Shown: positions 34,190 through 46,279 of the stretch, one piece after another
Position numbering within the stretch: the stretch's first letter is position 1
Layout: the number at the start of each line of letters is the position of its first letter
From: Sepioteuthis lessoniana
Taxonomy: Eukaryota > Mollusca > Cephalopoda > Myopsida > Loliginidae
Length of the DNA stretch: 64,000 bases
Assembly: GCA_963585895.1 (NCBI GenBank)
Contig: OY757904.1
Location: 65,146,961 to 65,210,960, forward strand
Reading direction: 5' to 3'
Notes under the pieces: model-generated
The model's database searches: none
What the model was told of the DNA's origin: nothing
The model's input: only the letters and a program-made list of their open reading frames with translations
Position numbers and translations under genes: made by a program

Positions 34190-34690
34190 GGATCTATAGT
34201 TGTTCGATGGTATTCTTACTCGAATTCAATTCCTATCTTATGCCCTACGGTAGATGCTGTTACTATCGCTAGTTGGTCTATTCTATTTAGATTTATACCG
34301 TTAAATGTCGCTATATGTACTGTACTTTTACATTTAATAAAATTGTATTTGTCTTTGTGTTTAAGTTAGTAGTTGATTTTTCGGACAATGGGGCCAGAGC
34401 TCCAACCTTAGCAGAACGCGTCCTTTTTACCCAAGCGAAAGGGCGATGCAGTGTTGACAAATGTTTTGATATAGAGTCATGGAAAACTTTAGATGGCAGT
34501 ATTTTTACCTCATCAATAGACTCCACCCTTAAAGATAAGTAGTTGTTTCCTAACTAAACTATTTGATCTTGGCCACTGCCCGGTGGGTTCGACTGACCAG
34601 CATCAGGTTAAGCACACCTTTGACCGACGTGAGATTCTTCTCTCCTGCTTCACTTACACCATGCTGCTTCCAATGGCTTCCAATGTTTAA
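34190..34690 (-). mobile_element. RTE-like LINE, 5' region fragment (copy 3)
   Basis: It aligns by eye with 60350-60750 of RTE copy 4. Shared blocks include a CGTTAAATGTC segment and GTAGTTGATTTTTCGGACA. A CTCCAACCT/GGACGCGCC-like block and CATGCTGCTTCC also match. It covers the leader upstream of the endonuclease. It lies between two RLE-LINE pieces. Confidence 0.7.
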
Positions 34691-34696
34691 CTTGTG

Positions 34697-35190
34697 GGAT
34701 TATTATTATTATTATTATCATTATTATTATTATTATCATTATTATTATTATTATTATTCCTTTAGAGTTTTTCCCATCAGTGTTAACTGATGTTTTTTCA
34801 CTGGAGTTTGAGTGACTGCAAGTCGCCTCAATTCTCCAGGACTCGTCTTAGGATTCTGGCCGTTCTTAGCAATGCTGTCGTTTGGATAGTCTCTACCCGT
34901 CCGACAATTTCTAAGTCCTCCAGGCCTTTTAACAATCCTTTAGTTATTGTGCCTAAGGCGCCAATCACAATTGGCACAATCGTTACTTTCATGTTCCACA
35001 GCTTTTTCAATTCTCTAGCAAGGTCGAGGTACTTATCTTTCTTTTCACTTTCCTTCAGATTTATTCTGTGTTCCGCCGGGACAGCAAAGTCGACAATTTT
35101 ACAAATTCTCTCTTTTTTTGTTGATGATTATTATGAGGTCTGGTCTTCTGGCCGGGATTAGGTGATCCGTTTGTATGTTTAAGTCATTAT
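34697..35190 (-). mobile_element. RLE-type LINE, copy G, 3' fragment with (TAA)n tail
   Basis: The tail is an ATT-type run at 34697-34757, read as (TAA)n with TGA interruptions on the element strand. The endonuclease C-terminus follows (frame 34828-35010, 60 codons, VTIVPIVIGALGTITKGLL). The RLE box near 35130-35160 comes last. It is 5'-truncated at about 35190. It closely resembles copy A2 and may be one of the younger pieces. Confidence 0.85.
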
Positions 35191-35199
35191 TAATATATT

Positions 35200-35735
35200 G
35201 AATGTTTTCATTATTAATTTTATAAGTACAGTGTTGTAATTTCTTTTTATTCCATTTTCTATTCTTTCATGAATCCCTTTTAAATGTTACACATCCAAAG
35301 GTAAATCTCTACAATGATATGCAATGTTTCAAAATATAGTCTATTCTATGTCGATCTCCAAGCAGTTCACATGAATCAGATTTATTTTCTAGATTCATTA
35401 TAGTTTTTTGCTGTAATGATAATGTTCAGTTTCTCACACTGTTAAAAAACATCTGAAAAATCAGTTGGAGATTATATATCCAAGGATTATAGTGGGATAT
35501 CCAACTATTAGCTCCATGTTAACAAAATATTCGAAACGGCAATCTCAATAAATGCAAATGAGAATTATACAAAATAGTTACTTGGACTTTTCGGGGAATT
35601 TTCATCTAGCGTCTGTAACCAAAAAAAGCAAATTTCAGAATTTCTATATAAGTACATGTTTGTGTATATCGGTCGATTTTCGTTAAAAAAAAGGAAAAAA
35701 AATGGTGTTATGTCTTTTGATGATTTCCTTTTGTT
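35200..35735. other. AT-rich stretch without recognised features
   Basis: No repeat body or domain was seen. Confidence 0.4.
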
Positions 35736-35739
35736 TCTT

Positions 35740-35955
35740 TGTTACATGGCAAGTAAACCTTCGTATGTTATTTAATGCGAAGCCATCCTTGCAAAAGGAC
35801 CGAATGAGTAACATATAAGCCTTATATGAGTGGGGTTCATAGAAGTTCCAAAGGTATTTGTTCTTAAGTGAACGTAATTGCTCGTCAGGAGTTCGAACTC
35901 GATTAATAGGATGTGACTGTTGAGAACGTTAACCACAACGCCATGATTTTAGATT
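35740..35955 (-). mobile_element. tRNA-derived SINE type I, copy (minus)
   Basis: On the minus strand an A-box-like TGGTTAACGTTC (near 35930) and a good B box GAGTTCGAACTCC (near 35895) give a tRNA-like head. The body CTTTGGAACTTCTATGAACC follows, then the tail GCATTAAATAACATACGAAG (to about 35745). Boxes and tail are in the order expected of a pol III-transcribed SINE. Confidence 0.75.
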
Positions 35956-36700
35956 TTTCAAAAAAGCTCATGTAATAGTCTTACCCGGAAGACGGCTTTT
36001 ACATAAATACAATAAGATCACCTGGCTTTGTGTTTAGCAATATATCATATGAAATGTTGAACTAATTATTTTTTAGATTGGCATTGCTTTAACCAAAAAA
36101 ATATATAGTGCTACAGTACGAAATCGGGAAATCTATAATTATGAAAATATCTACCTAGTTGCTTTGGAATGTTATTGGAAGATTATCCATAGATATCTAT
36201 CAACCCCACCGCACGATCAAGATGCGGCACAAGGTCGGTTTTAGAGCGAAGTTTGACTTTAGAGCGTTTCTTTCTTTGAGATCGGTGGCAATACCAAAGT
36301 TAAAGAGACCATTCTGGCTTACTATTTAACTATAGCTGGAAGGAGTTGGATATACACTATTCATAAGAATATTAAGGCAATATAAAACGTAAAAAGTCCC
36401 GTTCAGAAACTGTTTTTAAATTGCTGTGTCCATTACCTATGACAGTAACTGTTGCACTACGAACACCTCGGCGTGAAAAATCATAGATGACACAGCTAAG
36501 TTATGAATAATTCAAGGACAAACTAAAAACAATACTTTGGTGTGTAAAGGGAAAAGTTAAAAACAGTTCATTGAGGAAAAATCATGCAAGTTATCATAAT
36601 TAGATGTGAGTAATTAGTTAAACTGAAAAAATAGTGTCGAACTTATATATATATCCTCAAACTTAAATTCTATTTTGCATTTTGCCCCATTCTGCTCTCC
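35956..36700. other. Mostly unique DNA
   Basis: A CACGATCAAGATGCGGCACA segment near 36210 weakly resembles 38620-38640 and 47240-47260. Confidence 0.35.
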
Positions 36701-36702
36701 GC

Positions 36703-36830
36703 CTCTCTCTTTCCCTTTCTCTCTCTCTCTTTCCCTTTCTCTCTCTGTCTCTCTCCCTCTCTCTCTCTCTCTGTCTCTCTCTATCCCTTCCTCTCTCTCC
36801 CCCTCTCTCTCTATATATATATATATATAT
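36703..36830. repeat. (CT)n-rich block then (TA)n
   Basis: About 105 bp of CT with CCCT and GTCT variants end in 19 bp of TA. Confidence 0.95.
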
Positions 36831-37247
36831 GAAACGAGGAACAAAGAGGATAGCATATACTTAAATGTTTCTTTGTTTATAATTATTTTTAAGTTTTCTC
36901 ACTTGATTTGATAATAATCCTGGAATTAGATTTTTTTTCTAAAATAGAGATTAATATCATTGTTTTGAGGATTTTTTTTAAAAGTTAGAATAGTGTAGAC
37001 ACAGAGTGATCGGCTTGGTGACTGTGGGTTTCTCGCTTCTGAGATTATTAGACCTAACGATTCCCTCGAGGTGTGCAGCCCTTTATGTACAGTTTTTCGC
37101 GGACATGATAGGAAATGTGATTTACTTTATTCTGCATAGTTATTTAGGCGATTCTTTTTATTATTCTTATTGTAATTCTTATTAATATTATTTTTCAATT
37201 TTATCAATTTAATTTTTCATTATATTTATTTATTATATATTGTATTA

Positions 37248-37289
<42 letters not shown>

Positions 37290-37585
37290 TCATTGAGAGA
37301 GACAGAGGGAGTGAGAGACAAAGAAAGGAAGACATAGACTCAGAAAGAGATTGTGAGTGAAACAGAACATTCAGATGTTTTAAAAAATTTCGATTATAAT
37401 GGTTGTTATGGGAAAAAAAATCAGATTCTTCCTCTAATGGAAGTTTTATTGAATTTGAACTTGTTTTTAAGATCTATTTAACGTCCATGCTTACAAACGT
37501 ACATAGAAATCAGAAAAATATTACTATGCACTTTACTGCATTTGCGCTCGTGATTTTATATCTATATATGTATATGTGTGTGCGT

Positions 37586-37588
<3 letters not shown>
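36831..37588. other. AT-rich DNA with a (TA)n array at 37249-37285
   Basis: No coding or transposon feature was recognised beyond the array. Confidence 0.45.

Positions 37589-37635
<47 letters not shown>
37589..37635. repeat. (CT)n array
   Basis: A 47-bp CT run. Confidence 0.97.
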
Positions 37636-37642
<7 letters not shown>

Positions 37643-38362
37643 CAAACATGGATGCATCAGAATATTTCCTTCGTGTTATATTCCCACATGTATATACAGA
37701 TACTCTGATAAGCAGCTCTGCCAATGTGGACATTTATATCCAAATGTATATTTTTTCAATATATTTCTCCCTTATGACTGTTTTCTCTAAGTGTGTACAT
37801 TCCCAAACAAATAAGTTAGAAAACAAATGTTCATATTGATGTTAAATTTATTGAGCGGAGTCTATAGATTCCAATAATGTAAAATATTTATTCTTTAATC
37901 AATATTTTAGTTTTTAACTCTAAACATTTTCTTTCCGACGCTAAAACAAGAAAGGAATATTCCGCATCACTTTTTTTTTAATAATTAAAAAAAAATGTAA
38001 GAAAATAAGAAACAAGTTTTATGAATATTTTTTCATTCATTTTAAATCTTATTGCGTAATTTTTAGTTTTCTTTTGGCATGAGTCTGAAGCCACTGAAAT
38101 AGCATTTTGAAACATACGTTTATTTCTCTTTGTTAAATTTGAAAGTGCTTCAATTCAGACAAACTGGAAATGCATATTATTCAGTTGAAACAACCTATTA
38201 TCTGTTTTCTGCTTTTTATGTTGTACTAAACTTCTTTTTCGTCCACTCTTTTCTTCTACCGCTTATTTTGTACAATGTATTCTCGTTTTTTTGTCTCGTA
38301 AACTACTCGATATAGCCGATGTAGCCGCGGTTTTTTTTCATTTAGGGATATCTTTAAATGGA

Positions 38363-38365
<3 letters not shown>
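37636..38365. other. Unique AT-rich DNA
   Basis: Nothing recognised. Confidence 0.4.

Positions 38366-38450
<85 letters not shown>
38366..38450. repeat. Compound (CA)n-(TA)n array
   Basis: CA 38366-38394 followed by TA to 38450. Confidence 0.97.
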
Positions 38451-38464
38451 GTGTGTCTGTGTAT

Positions 38465-38675
38465 GTTAGCGGTATCATGTATACAGTTATAGGAATTGGA
38501 CAGGATTATCTATGTTCGAATACTGGATGAGGGTGTTTGTATTTAGCAATCCGCTAATACCCTTGGAGAAGATATGGGTCCTACTAGTCTCCTCCTTCTT
38601 ACGTATTTAACCAAAGCATCCACACGAGCAGGATACGTCACAAGGTCTATTTTCTAAGCGGAATTCAACAGGTTC
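38465..38675 (+). mobile_element. tRNA-derived SINE type I, variant tail
   Basis: A B-box-like TGTTCGAATACTGG lies at about 38513. The body AATACCCTTGGAGAAGATATG, then CTCCTTCTTACGTATTTAAC, matches type I. The 3' part differs: ACACGAGCAGGATACGTCAC then AAGCGGAATTCAAC. That part is shared with 47235-47280, so the same body appears to have been joined to a different 3' end. Confidence 0.6.
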
Positions 38676-38794
38676 TATTAACTTGAACGGTTACATTATC
38701 GAGGTTAAAAAGCTGTACAGTCTGCCCTACTTTATACTCATGACAAACCGTATAGCAGAAGGGTATTCTTTATTAAAATCTGTTATGTTGGCGA

Positions 38795-39035
38795 CCATAG
38801 TCGTGAGCAAACAGAAGGCTCTCTTTTCAATAGTTACTACACCGATGTGTAGGGGAGAGTTCTACTTCTTTCCCTTGATTGCTCCCCTTTACCCTTGATA
38901 CGTACCTTATATTGCTGAGTGTTAATCCAGGAGGTATCAAGTACCATTTAAAGGTATTTGGCGTTACATGATCTGGGATTAAACCCAGGTTTCCAGGACC
39001 ATTGCCGAACACTCTACCCACTAGGCCCATGAGCC
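38795..39035 (-). mobile_element. tRNA-derived SINE type II, copy 1
   Basis: On the minus strand the head reads TAGTGGGTAGAG (A box, near 39015) and GGGTTTAATCCCAG (B box, near 38983). The spacing is tRNA-like. The body GGTACTTGATACCTCCTGG and GGGGAGCAATCAAGGG aligns with 39135-39365 and 48335-48560. The head resembles a Lys-type tRNA by recall. It is not a working tRNA gene: the acceptor stem is not closed and a long body follows. Confidence 0.8.
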
Positions 39036-39101
39036 AGTCAAAATCTGATAAACTACGCTATAAAACTGACCTTGTGTGAAATCATCTTTCTGTGGAAGAA
39101 T

Positions 39102-39105
<4 letters not shown>

Positions 39106-39132
<27 letters not shown>
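39106..39132. repeat. (TA)n array between two SINE copies
   Basis: 27 bp of TA. Confidence 0.95.
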
Positions 39133-39134
<2 letters not shown>

Positions 39135-39135
<1 letters not shown>

Positions 39136-39365
39136 AAGGAAAGTTGGCGACTGTGGGTCGAGGGCGACCTCAAGGGTCTCTTTTCAATAGCTACGTCATA
39201 GGGTTGTAGGCGACAGCGCTACTATTTTCCCTGTATTGCTCCACTTTATGCTTGATCCGTACCTTATAATGCTAAGAGGTTAGCAAGGAGGCATCAATTA
39301 CACTTTCTGTGTTTTTTGTATGACTCAACTTATGATTTAACCCCGATCTCCCTGGCCATGGGTAA
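39135..39365 (-). mobile_element. tRNA-derived SINE type II, copy 2
   Basis: It has the same orientation and family as the copy about 100 bp to its left. Matching blocks are GGGTCTCTTTTCAATAGCTAC at the 3' side and CCCTGTATTGCTCCACTTTA in the middle. The rest are ATTTAACCCCGATC (B-box region) and CATGGGTAAAC near the A box. It diverges by roughly a fifth by eye. The two copies are separate insertions or a local duplication. Confidence 0.78.
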
Positions 39366-39368
39366 ACA

Positions 39369-39369
<1 letters not shown>

Positions 39370-39414
<45 letters not shown>
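39370..39414. repeat. (TA)n array
   Basis: 45 bp of TA next to SINE copy 2. Confidence 0.97.
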
Positions 39415-39416
<2 letters not shown>

Positions 39417-39960
39417 ACTTAAGTAAATCTATACAAAGATTCATAAGCAAAAAAAAATTGGCCTGCATATGCACATGCGTACATATACATTCGCACTTAG
39501 ATACGAATTCTATCCGGGACAATACTTCCATTTTGAATACATTGAGAAATGATTTCTCGGCTTTGATATAACTTGACAATCACTCACTGGGGAATTTCCT
39601 TTTCATGCAGGATGTAACCCTTTCTGGTGAGGTTTATTCAATCGGCTTTGAGGTACTACTGAGAACTGTGTTCCTCGCTCTCTTAACGAACGAGCAAGCA
39701 AATTCAGTATTTTTCTCGTGAAACATCGTATCACCCAAGTCTATTCACTACCCATATATCCAGATTTAACTCTCATCGTGTTCGAGATTTTCATATTGCT
39801 AAAATCATAATTTAAAAGGGATGAACCAGAAGAACGAGCAGGTTGCAAGGAGTAGATGGAATCCCGAATGACTATTTTCAGACTATTTCAAAAAGTGAAA
39901 TAGACGCTGTGTATGGTGCCAACTGGGTTATTTTGGTGGCAACCATGTTGTAAGGGGTAG
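39415..39960. other. Unique sequence
   Basis: Nothing recognised. Confidence 0.4.
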
Positions 39961-39961
39961 T

Positions 39962-40195
39962 CCTCGAGGTGTAATGGTTAAAGCGATGGACTGTGGAATC
40001 GTAGTAAGCGAGATCGTATTCCAGTCGCGCTATTACGTTCACGTTCGGGCAAGTACCCTTGGGAAAGGTATGAACCCCCTTATCCTCCCAGCTATGGGTT
40101 AAATAGTATCACTACTGTTCTTCGAGGAGAATCGCTTTGGCATTAAATAACCTACAAAGGTTGATATGCCATTAAACAAAGGAACCGAACCATGT
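39962..40195 (+). mobile_element. tRNA-derived SINE type I, reference copy
   Basis: The A box TGGTTAAAGCG (about 39977) fits the pol III consensus at every constrained position. The B-box region GAGATCGTATTCC (about 40011-40023) has one clear mismatch. The body CCCTTGGGAAAGGTATGAAC and CTCCCAGCTATGGGTTAAAT follows. The tail GGCATTAAATAACCTACAAA then GATATGCCATTAAAC ends near 40180. It is the most complete copy in the window and was used to recognise the others. Confidence 0.82.
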
Positions 40196-41802
40196 TGTAA
40201 GTGCCATATATAAGCTATTTAAGATCGTAAAATATCTGTGTAGTCATCAGACAGACTATCTTATATTATTATATGCTTAGGAATGATAAAGATATATCAA
40301 ATCTTCTGTCTATTCGAAAGAATATATAACTTCAGCAATTCCAAAAGTGGAAACATTTTTATATAAATTAAAAATTCAATTTGTTTACTTTGTTCGTATG
40401 AAAAAATAAGAGCTTTTCCTTCTTTTTTTCATTAGGATTATTCAACTTGTTTGCATGAATCATACTTTTTTGGTACATTTAAAGTTACTGTTATCGTTGT
40501 AAGAAATAGAACCGGTGACGTGAGTCCAAATACAGGATAAGGCCGCTTCATTTCTCTTTGTGCTATTTGACCACGGAATCGACATGGATACATATGTTCT
40601 CCCACCAGCTTATGGTAAATAGTAGGGCAGGCAGGGTACTTTTGGAGTTGAATAGGCATAGAGTCTAAGAATTAAAACTCTGAATCCTAATCAGTTTTAG
40701 TCAGTTTTAAAATTGACCTGTTGTCACATCCTGTCGGTAGAGGAGAGGGTTGACAAATACATACGTTAATAATAAGCCCGAAAATACTTCTCGACAAATG
40801 TTTCCTGAACTTTTCCTCCGTCGATTAAAATGAAGCCTTTCTAATATTGCAATTAATCTAATGAATATATCAGATGAAATCGATCGGGCAAAAAACTAAG
40901 ATGGCTGTACATAGTCGGGGAATATGCTGAGTGCCCAAAATGCTAATTTCTGTGAGCATTAGTATTTGAGACCAAAATATGTAAAACTATGACTGAGTTG
41001 TAACTTAAACAATCTGTATGAAAATAGTAAAAACAATCTTCATAGGAATTCATCCAACATTTAACAAGTCATTACCATTCATGAATAGCTCTTTCAGACA
41101 TATTTTTGCTTTGGACGAGCAGGTCTAAAATAAAATTAGTATACTCAGCAGGTAAATGTTTTGTTCCTTAATTAAAAAAAAGAACAGCCATAAAAACAGA
41201 AGATTTTAAATAATAAGGACGGCATGATTAATCTTACACACTCAAATCGATATAAACACCTGCTGAGTATCGAAAACATTCAATTTTAAGTTTCACGTCT
41301 GGTTTGCCAGGTTTTGAATAGCCAGGTGGTATCCACTGAAGACGAGTAAGATCTCTAAAAAAGGATGACGTTTCTACGATGCTGAACTGCATCTGATGGT
41401 GAGTCTCCACTTCTGGACACCTGGAAAGTGTTAAATGCCCCTTCATTGTCATTATTCCTAGCTCTAAACTTACCCAGAGAATTTGTCCCTTTTAGGGTCC
41501 CTTCAATACTTAAAATAGGCCTGTTTACGAAAATGTTCGTATGTGAATGCGTACGTAACCTCCCCACTAACACATCCACAAAAATGTGAATAAGAAAATA
41601 CAATGAATGCGATTACTTAACCTTTTGACATGAAATAAACCAAGGTCGATTAAATCAATCACCCTTCAAGTTTTGGCAATTTTCATGAAATACACCTAAT
41701 TTTTTTGGTAATATTTTCTTTCATTTTGGTTTCATGTCATTTGTAGATGTTTGCCATTTCTTTTTTCTCTCTTCTTAGCAAGCAAAGCAGACAGAGAAGG
41801 GA

Positions 41803-41807
<5 letters not shown>
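40196..41807. other. Unique AT-rich DNA
   Basis: Minus-strand open frames at 41234-41452 and 41355-41603 overlap in different frames and carry no recognised domain. Confidence 0.4.

Positions 41808-41868
<61 letters not shown>
41808..41868. repeat. (CT)n array
   Basis: 61 bp of CT. Confidence 0.97.
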
Positions 41869-41871
<3 letters not shown>

Positions 41872-44800
41872 CAAGTCTGAAATATCCAACTTTAACACCC
41901 TGTAAAATATAACAACTACAACAACTACAACGTATAACCATATTTTCTTTTTGTGTAACGTGATATTTCCTGTACGTTTCGGTTTCGAAATGAGGTAGAC
42001 ATATTCAACAAAATTCATGTCAGATGTCTAACTTCGACATAAAAGACGTCTACAACTCTCGACCTCTGATTCTCACGTATTTTATGTTGTTTTGCAACGA
42101 AACTCCATCATCTATAAGTAGGATGCTGTATTTAAGCATCAATGAATATTATGAGAAGTCACCACTTCAGAATAAATATCTATACTTTCTGGAGTGATAT
42201 TTCCCCTCACTTTCTACAACTTTTCAAATATCACATTGCTTTCAGCGCCATGACAGAGAGTTTGTAATATTTCCAAATAGTCGACAAACATTTAAAAGTA
42301 AATCACTGGCTACAAAATCTATAGATACAAAACTTGTTCACCGCATTTCGAATTGATCATATAAAGAATTGTCTGAAAAGATATAGTTGACAGAATTCAA
42401 AGAGACGGTCTACCATGTCACTTGCTAATTTATTTCATTCTTTTAACTCTATGGTTAATTCCTTACGCAGTTGCTAATTTGAATCTTCTTTATCTGATCC
42501 TGTTTAATGAGCTTACAGTTCTACTACGACACTTGAGTTTATCTGGAAACACTCTAGCAAATTTAGCATCTATTGCCAATTTAAAAGCTCATTACACAAA
42601 GTCCATGTTTTTAACCATTAGTGAACACAACAAGACGAAGTGGTTTCCCTTTGGAAAGTGCGGCTAAGGACTAAATGAGCCCTAGAACGGACTCCAACTT
42701 GTATGTGGAAAAGGACTCCATCATTTAAAAGATATTCTTATCCAATCCCTGAGTCATTGACATGATGTGTCACAAGGTAAAGTTTTGTATGGAATTTTAG
42801 TTCAGATCTTCTCTCTTAGAATGGTTTAAAAAACGAATGCTAAAAAGCAAAAACTGCCCAGCCATTCTTCAATTGCTGGAGGGAAGAACACATAAACTCA
42901 TGCATTTCCAAAAATAATTATAATTAATTACAAATCGTGCTGCCAATTCCATTTTCCACGATAATTGTTACGCTAAGTGCGCCTTCCCATGATGTATCTT
43001 CTGTAAAAGTTAAGCACACATTACGTCATAATGTTTGAGAGAAAGACTAATTATTCTTTTTTTAGTTCTAGGAGACTCTTTACCAAGAATGAAATAATTA
43101 ATCCGACTGGTTGATTCAATGAATTTATCAAGATAATGGATTGAACACTGATGGAATTCAATGTTAATTAGATTGATTAAGTTTAAATCTTGGCTTTCAA
43201 ACTCTCATTTCCGTAGTTGTCTGGTTGAGCTGAATAGAACAAACCGATGGCCTATTGGCCAACTTTAATGAATCAGCATACTCGAAAATCGTACCTTATT
43301 AGTCTTCTCTCAGCCTGTGTTTCTTCATTATTCGAATCAGAGATTTGGACTCACGTGACTTATATCCAGCTGAAAAATGATCTTGTTTTCTGACATCAGT
43401 TATCATTCAATTAGGTAAATATACAAATCTCGTTGATCATCAGTGACAGTGTTAAGAAACGTTCGTTAAAGGACAACATTTGCAAGTAGTTGACGAGATT
43501 CACAAAGCCAATAGCAGTAGTTTGAGAGTACCACCCACCATTCTACCCAGTTGAACTAGACAGCAAGGTAGCCAGTAGGCGGACAGTCCCAGCTAGTTCA
43601 TTCATCTTCGTTGGTTTAGAGAGGCAACACGGAGAAATTGGCTGCGACAGCTGTTTTAGAAAGATAATCCATCCCGAATATACTACTGATTCCTAAAATT
43701 GACTGATAGTTATGAAATTCCTTCAAAGATAAGACTGTAGTCTATTGATTAGCTGAAGTAGATTGGCGTAAAATTCTGTCTGTAAGCTAATAAATTATAG
43801 GAAAACTATCAGGTCGCAACATCCCTGTTACTTTTTAAAAAATATTTTTCAGGGAAGTAGCAATCGATAAAAGTTAAAGAAAACGGCAATATATCAATAC
43901 TGTTGGCCTTTAGATCGTATTTTTAATATAGCGTCACGTGTTCACTTTCGAATTTTGCTTAACGCCTGTTAAAAAACAAATAACGCTCCGACCGTGTGCT
44001 CGGACATTTCTTCCAATCTTAGATGCAGCATGGGTTAACAACTTACCAACTCAGAACATTACCCAATACATCATCTGAGCATTGTGCCCAGGATAGAGTG
44101 GGGTTAGTACAAAATTGATGTCTGTAGTGCTATCAGCCGGATAATTATCTGTCGTGTGACCACCAGCTACATGCAATGCTGATGAGGTTATTTGTTAGAA
44201 AAGAAGCTCAACATTTAATATTTAGAAGTTTTGTTGATTAATTTTCTCTCCGTTCAGTCACTGAGGCCGAGGAAGCAGGCTGAAATGGACTTTAGACAAC
44301 ACATGCTAATTTCTTTCTTATTCAAGGAACAGCGCTCTTACCGCACCTTTTTTCCTTTCTTCTCAATTCCCAAGGAACATTTTTGTTGCACTCAACCACC
44401 AAAAGAAAATGAGACTGAATCACGGAATCCATTTAACACACACAGCCACACACACACACACACACGTGCGTGGGTGTATATTGCAAAATAAATCTTCACA
44501 GTGTGATCAGACCATCGTTTATGATGTCTTTAGTTTATGGTTGGTTTCAGGTTTTTGGCTCCAATCCCTTTTGCTAAAGTGAACTGGTCGTTCTCGATCA
44601 TGTCCCAGACTGCATCTAGCATCTATGTTTTTCAGAACTTCCTTCATCTCAACTGGCTAAGTTTTAATTGGCATAGGGATTCGTCATTCATATATGTGGT
44701 CTAAATGTTTCCGGTTTGCTAAGATAGTAAATCTCTCGATTTTTAGTATATTAGATTCTTTCACCGTTGTTCATTGAATAAAGGCGAGGATTTACCAATA

Positions 44801-45571
44801 ATGTCTTGAGGCATATGGATTTTACTACCATTTTGGTATGTTTTTAATTCAGTTTCTTTTTATATCTTTTCATACGCTATTTTCTTTATACCACAAGCTC
44901 TTTGTAACTATCTTTGCTTTTTAAGTTTGTGACGGCAAATTAAAATAAAAAGATCCCCGGATGAGCAACCATTTAAAAGCGTATGAGAACTGGTGCATTT
45001 AAATATTGTTATCACCAAACGGGGAATTTATTTTTCGCACGTGTGAAGACGGGGTGGTCTGACACTTGATCCTTCGTAGAATAAGTCCTTGTTCAGAGTC
45101 CCTTCTCGGGCATATAGGAACTGGCATATTATGTGGGGGTTAATTTAGGGCTAGACTGACTGCCGCTGGCAAGGGGCTTCCAAAATTCTCACTAACACAC
45201 AAACCCACCAGGCCACTAGCTCTTCCTACCCCTAGAACAATGGAAGATATGGACCTCTAGGTTTAGATATAATAATATTAATTATAGTAGTGGACAAATC
45301 CGGTATCCGTATAAAATTTTCAAAGGAAAGAATAGGACAATTTAGGCGAGAATAATATAAGGCGAAAGAAGCTGAAAAAGAAACATGAAATAAGCAACTC
45401 GACAGCAATCGACACAATGAACAAACTTCAACACGTGGGGACATTAAAATATAGCAATCTTTTTAATATACACGCGGACACACATATTCAACGTGTTGGC
45501 TATATTATCAGCAGATGATATATAACTATAACTGTTTTTCTTCATTTTCTACTTTTCTTTAGTCTTTCTTT

Positions 45572-45576
<5 letters not shown>
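41869..45576. other. Unique DNA, 3.7 kb, low in repeats
   Basis: The only array is a short (CA)n at 44449-44466. The segment at about 45010-45230 is less AT-rich and contains CACCAGGCCACTAGC, possibly a decayed SINE head on the minus strand. The open frames at 42422-42667 and 44231-44491 have no domain. Confidence 0.4.

Positions 45577-45608
<32 letters not shown>
45577..45608. repeat. (GA)n array
   Basis: About 32 bp of GA. Confidence 0.96.
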
Positions 45609-45611
<3 letters not shown>

Positions 45612-46208
45612 TAATTGCAATGCTTAAGAAGGGTGTAGGGAGAAACAGTCTTAATGTTTACTTATCTTTTCGACGGGTTCCTTCGGAGAGTATTTTCTCT
45701 TTTACGGGTTGACGGAATTTTATATATATATAATGCTCTGGTTTGAAGGCATAGGTTCTTCTCCTTGTCCAAGATTCTTTCCGCTTTCCTCACCCGGAGT
45801 CTTGGCATCAGATCCCGCGTCCACTAACGGTGACCTCATCTTCAAAACTGATATTCTATACCCCTATTTCCGCTGACGGAAGAAGGGGGTTATTTCCGCT
45901 TTGGGATTCTAGCCAATCATTTGGCTTCTCTCTTCTTCTCCCCTTGTCAGGCGATTCGTTAGGACTACTATACGTCCCTATACCCTATTCTTTACCCATC
46001 CGGTTACAGAGTGCAAACATCTGTTGGTTTCCATTCTGACCTCGATTTGTTACTTCGGGATTGACCTACATTACTATCTCTCTTAACGGTCATTCTTTGT
46101 CGGTCTGCTATTTCAAACACGAGGGATAGTAGAAATTCCTTATTTCTCTTCTCTCTGTTGGAGACCACGTGGCAAGTTACTTTGTGTATTGCATAGCTTG
46201 ACTTTGGC

Positions 46209-46210
<2 letters not shown>
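45609..46210. other. Higher-GC island
   Basis: Base composition rises noticeably and contains CGCTGACGGAAG and ACTAACGGTGACC. The frame at 45830-46039 has no recognised domain. It may be part of an uncharacterised repeat, but no second copy was found by eye. Confidence 0.3.

Positions 46211-46279
<69 letters not shown>
46211..46279. repeat. Compound (CA)n-(TA)n array
   Basis: CA 46211-46244, TA to 46279. Confidence 0.97.

Noticed and set aside
36614-36911. Arg-Glu-rich and Leu-Ser-rich open frames
   Set aside because: They are translations of (GA)n/(CT)n arrays; similar frames at 37533-37733, 41732-42018 and 53237-53509 have the same origin.
39962-40040. Functional tRNA gene
   Set aside because: A and B boxes are present, but no closed cloverleaf can be drawn, and a SINE body with the shared tail follows.
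41234-41603. Two overlapping minus-strand frames as a gene
   Set aside because: Different frames, no domain, no splice-consistent structure, and composition near background.
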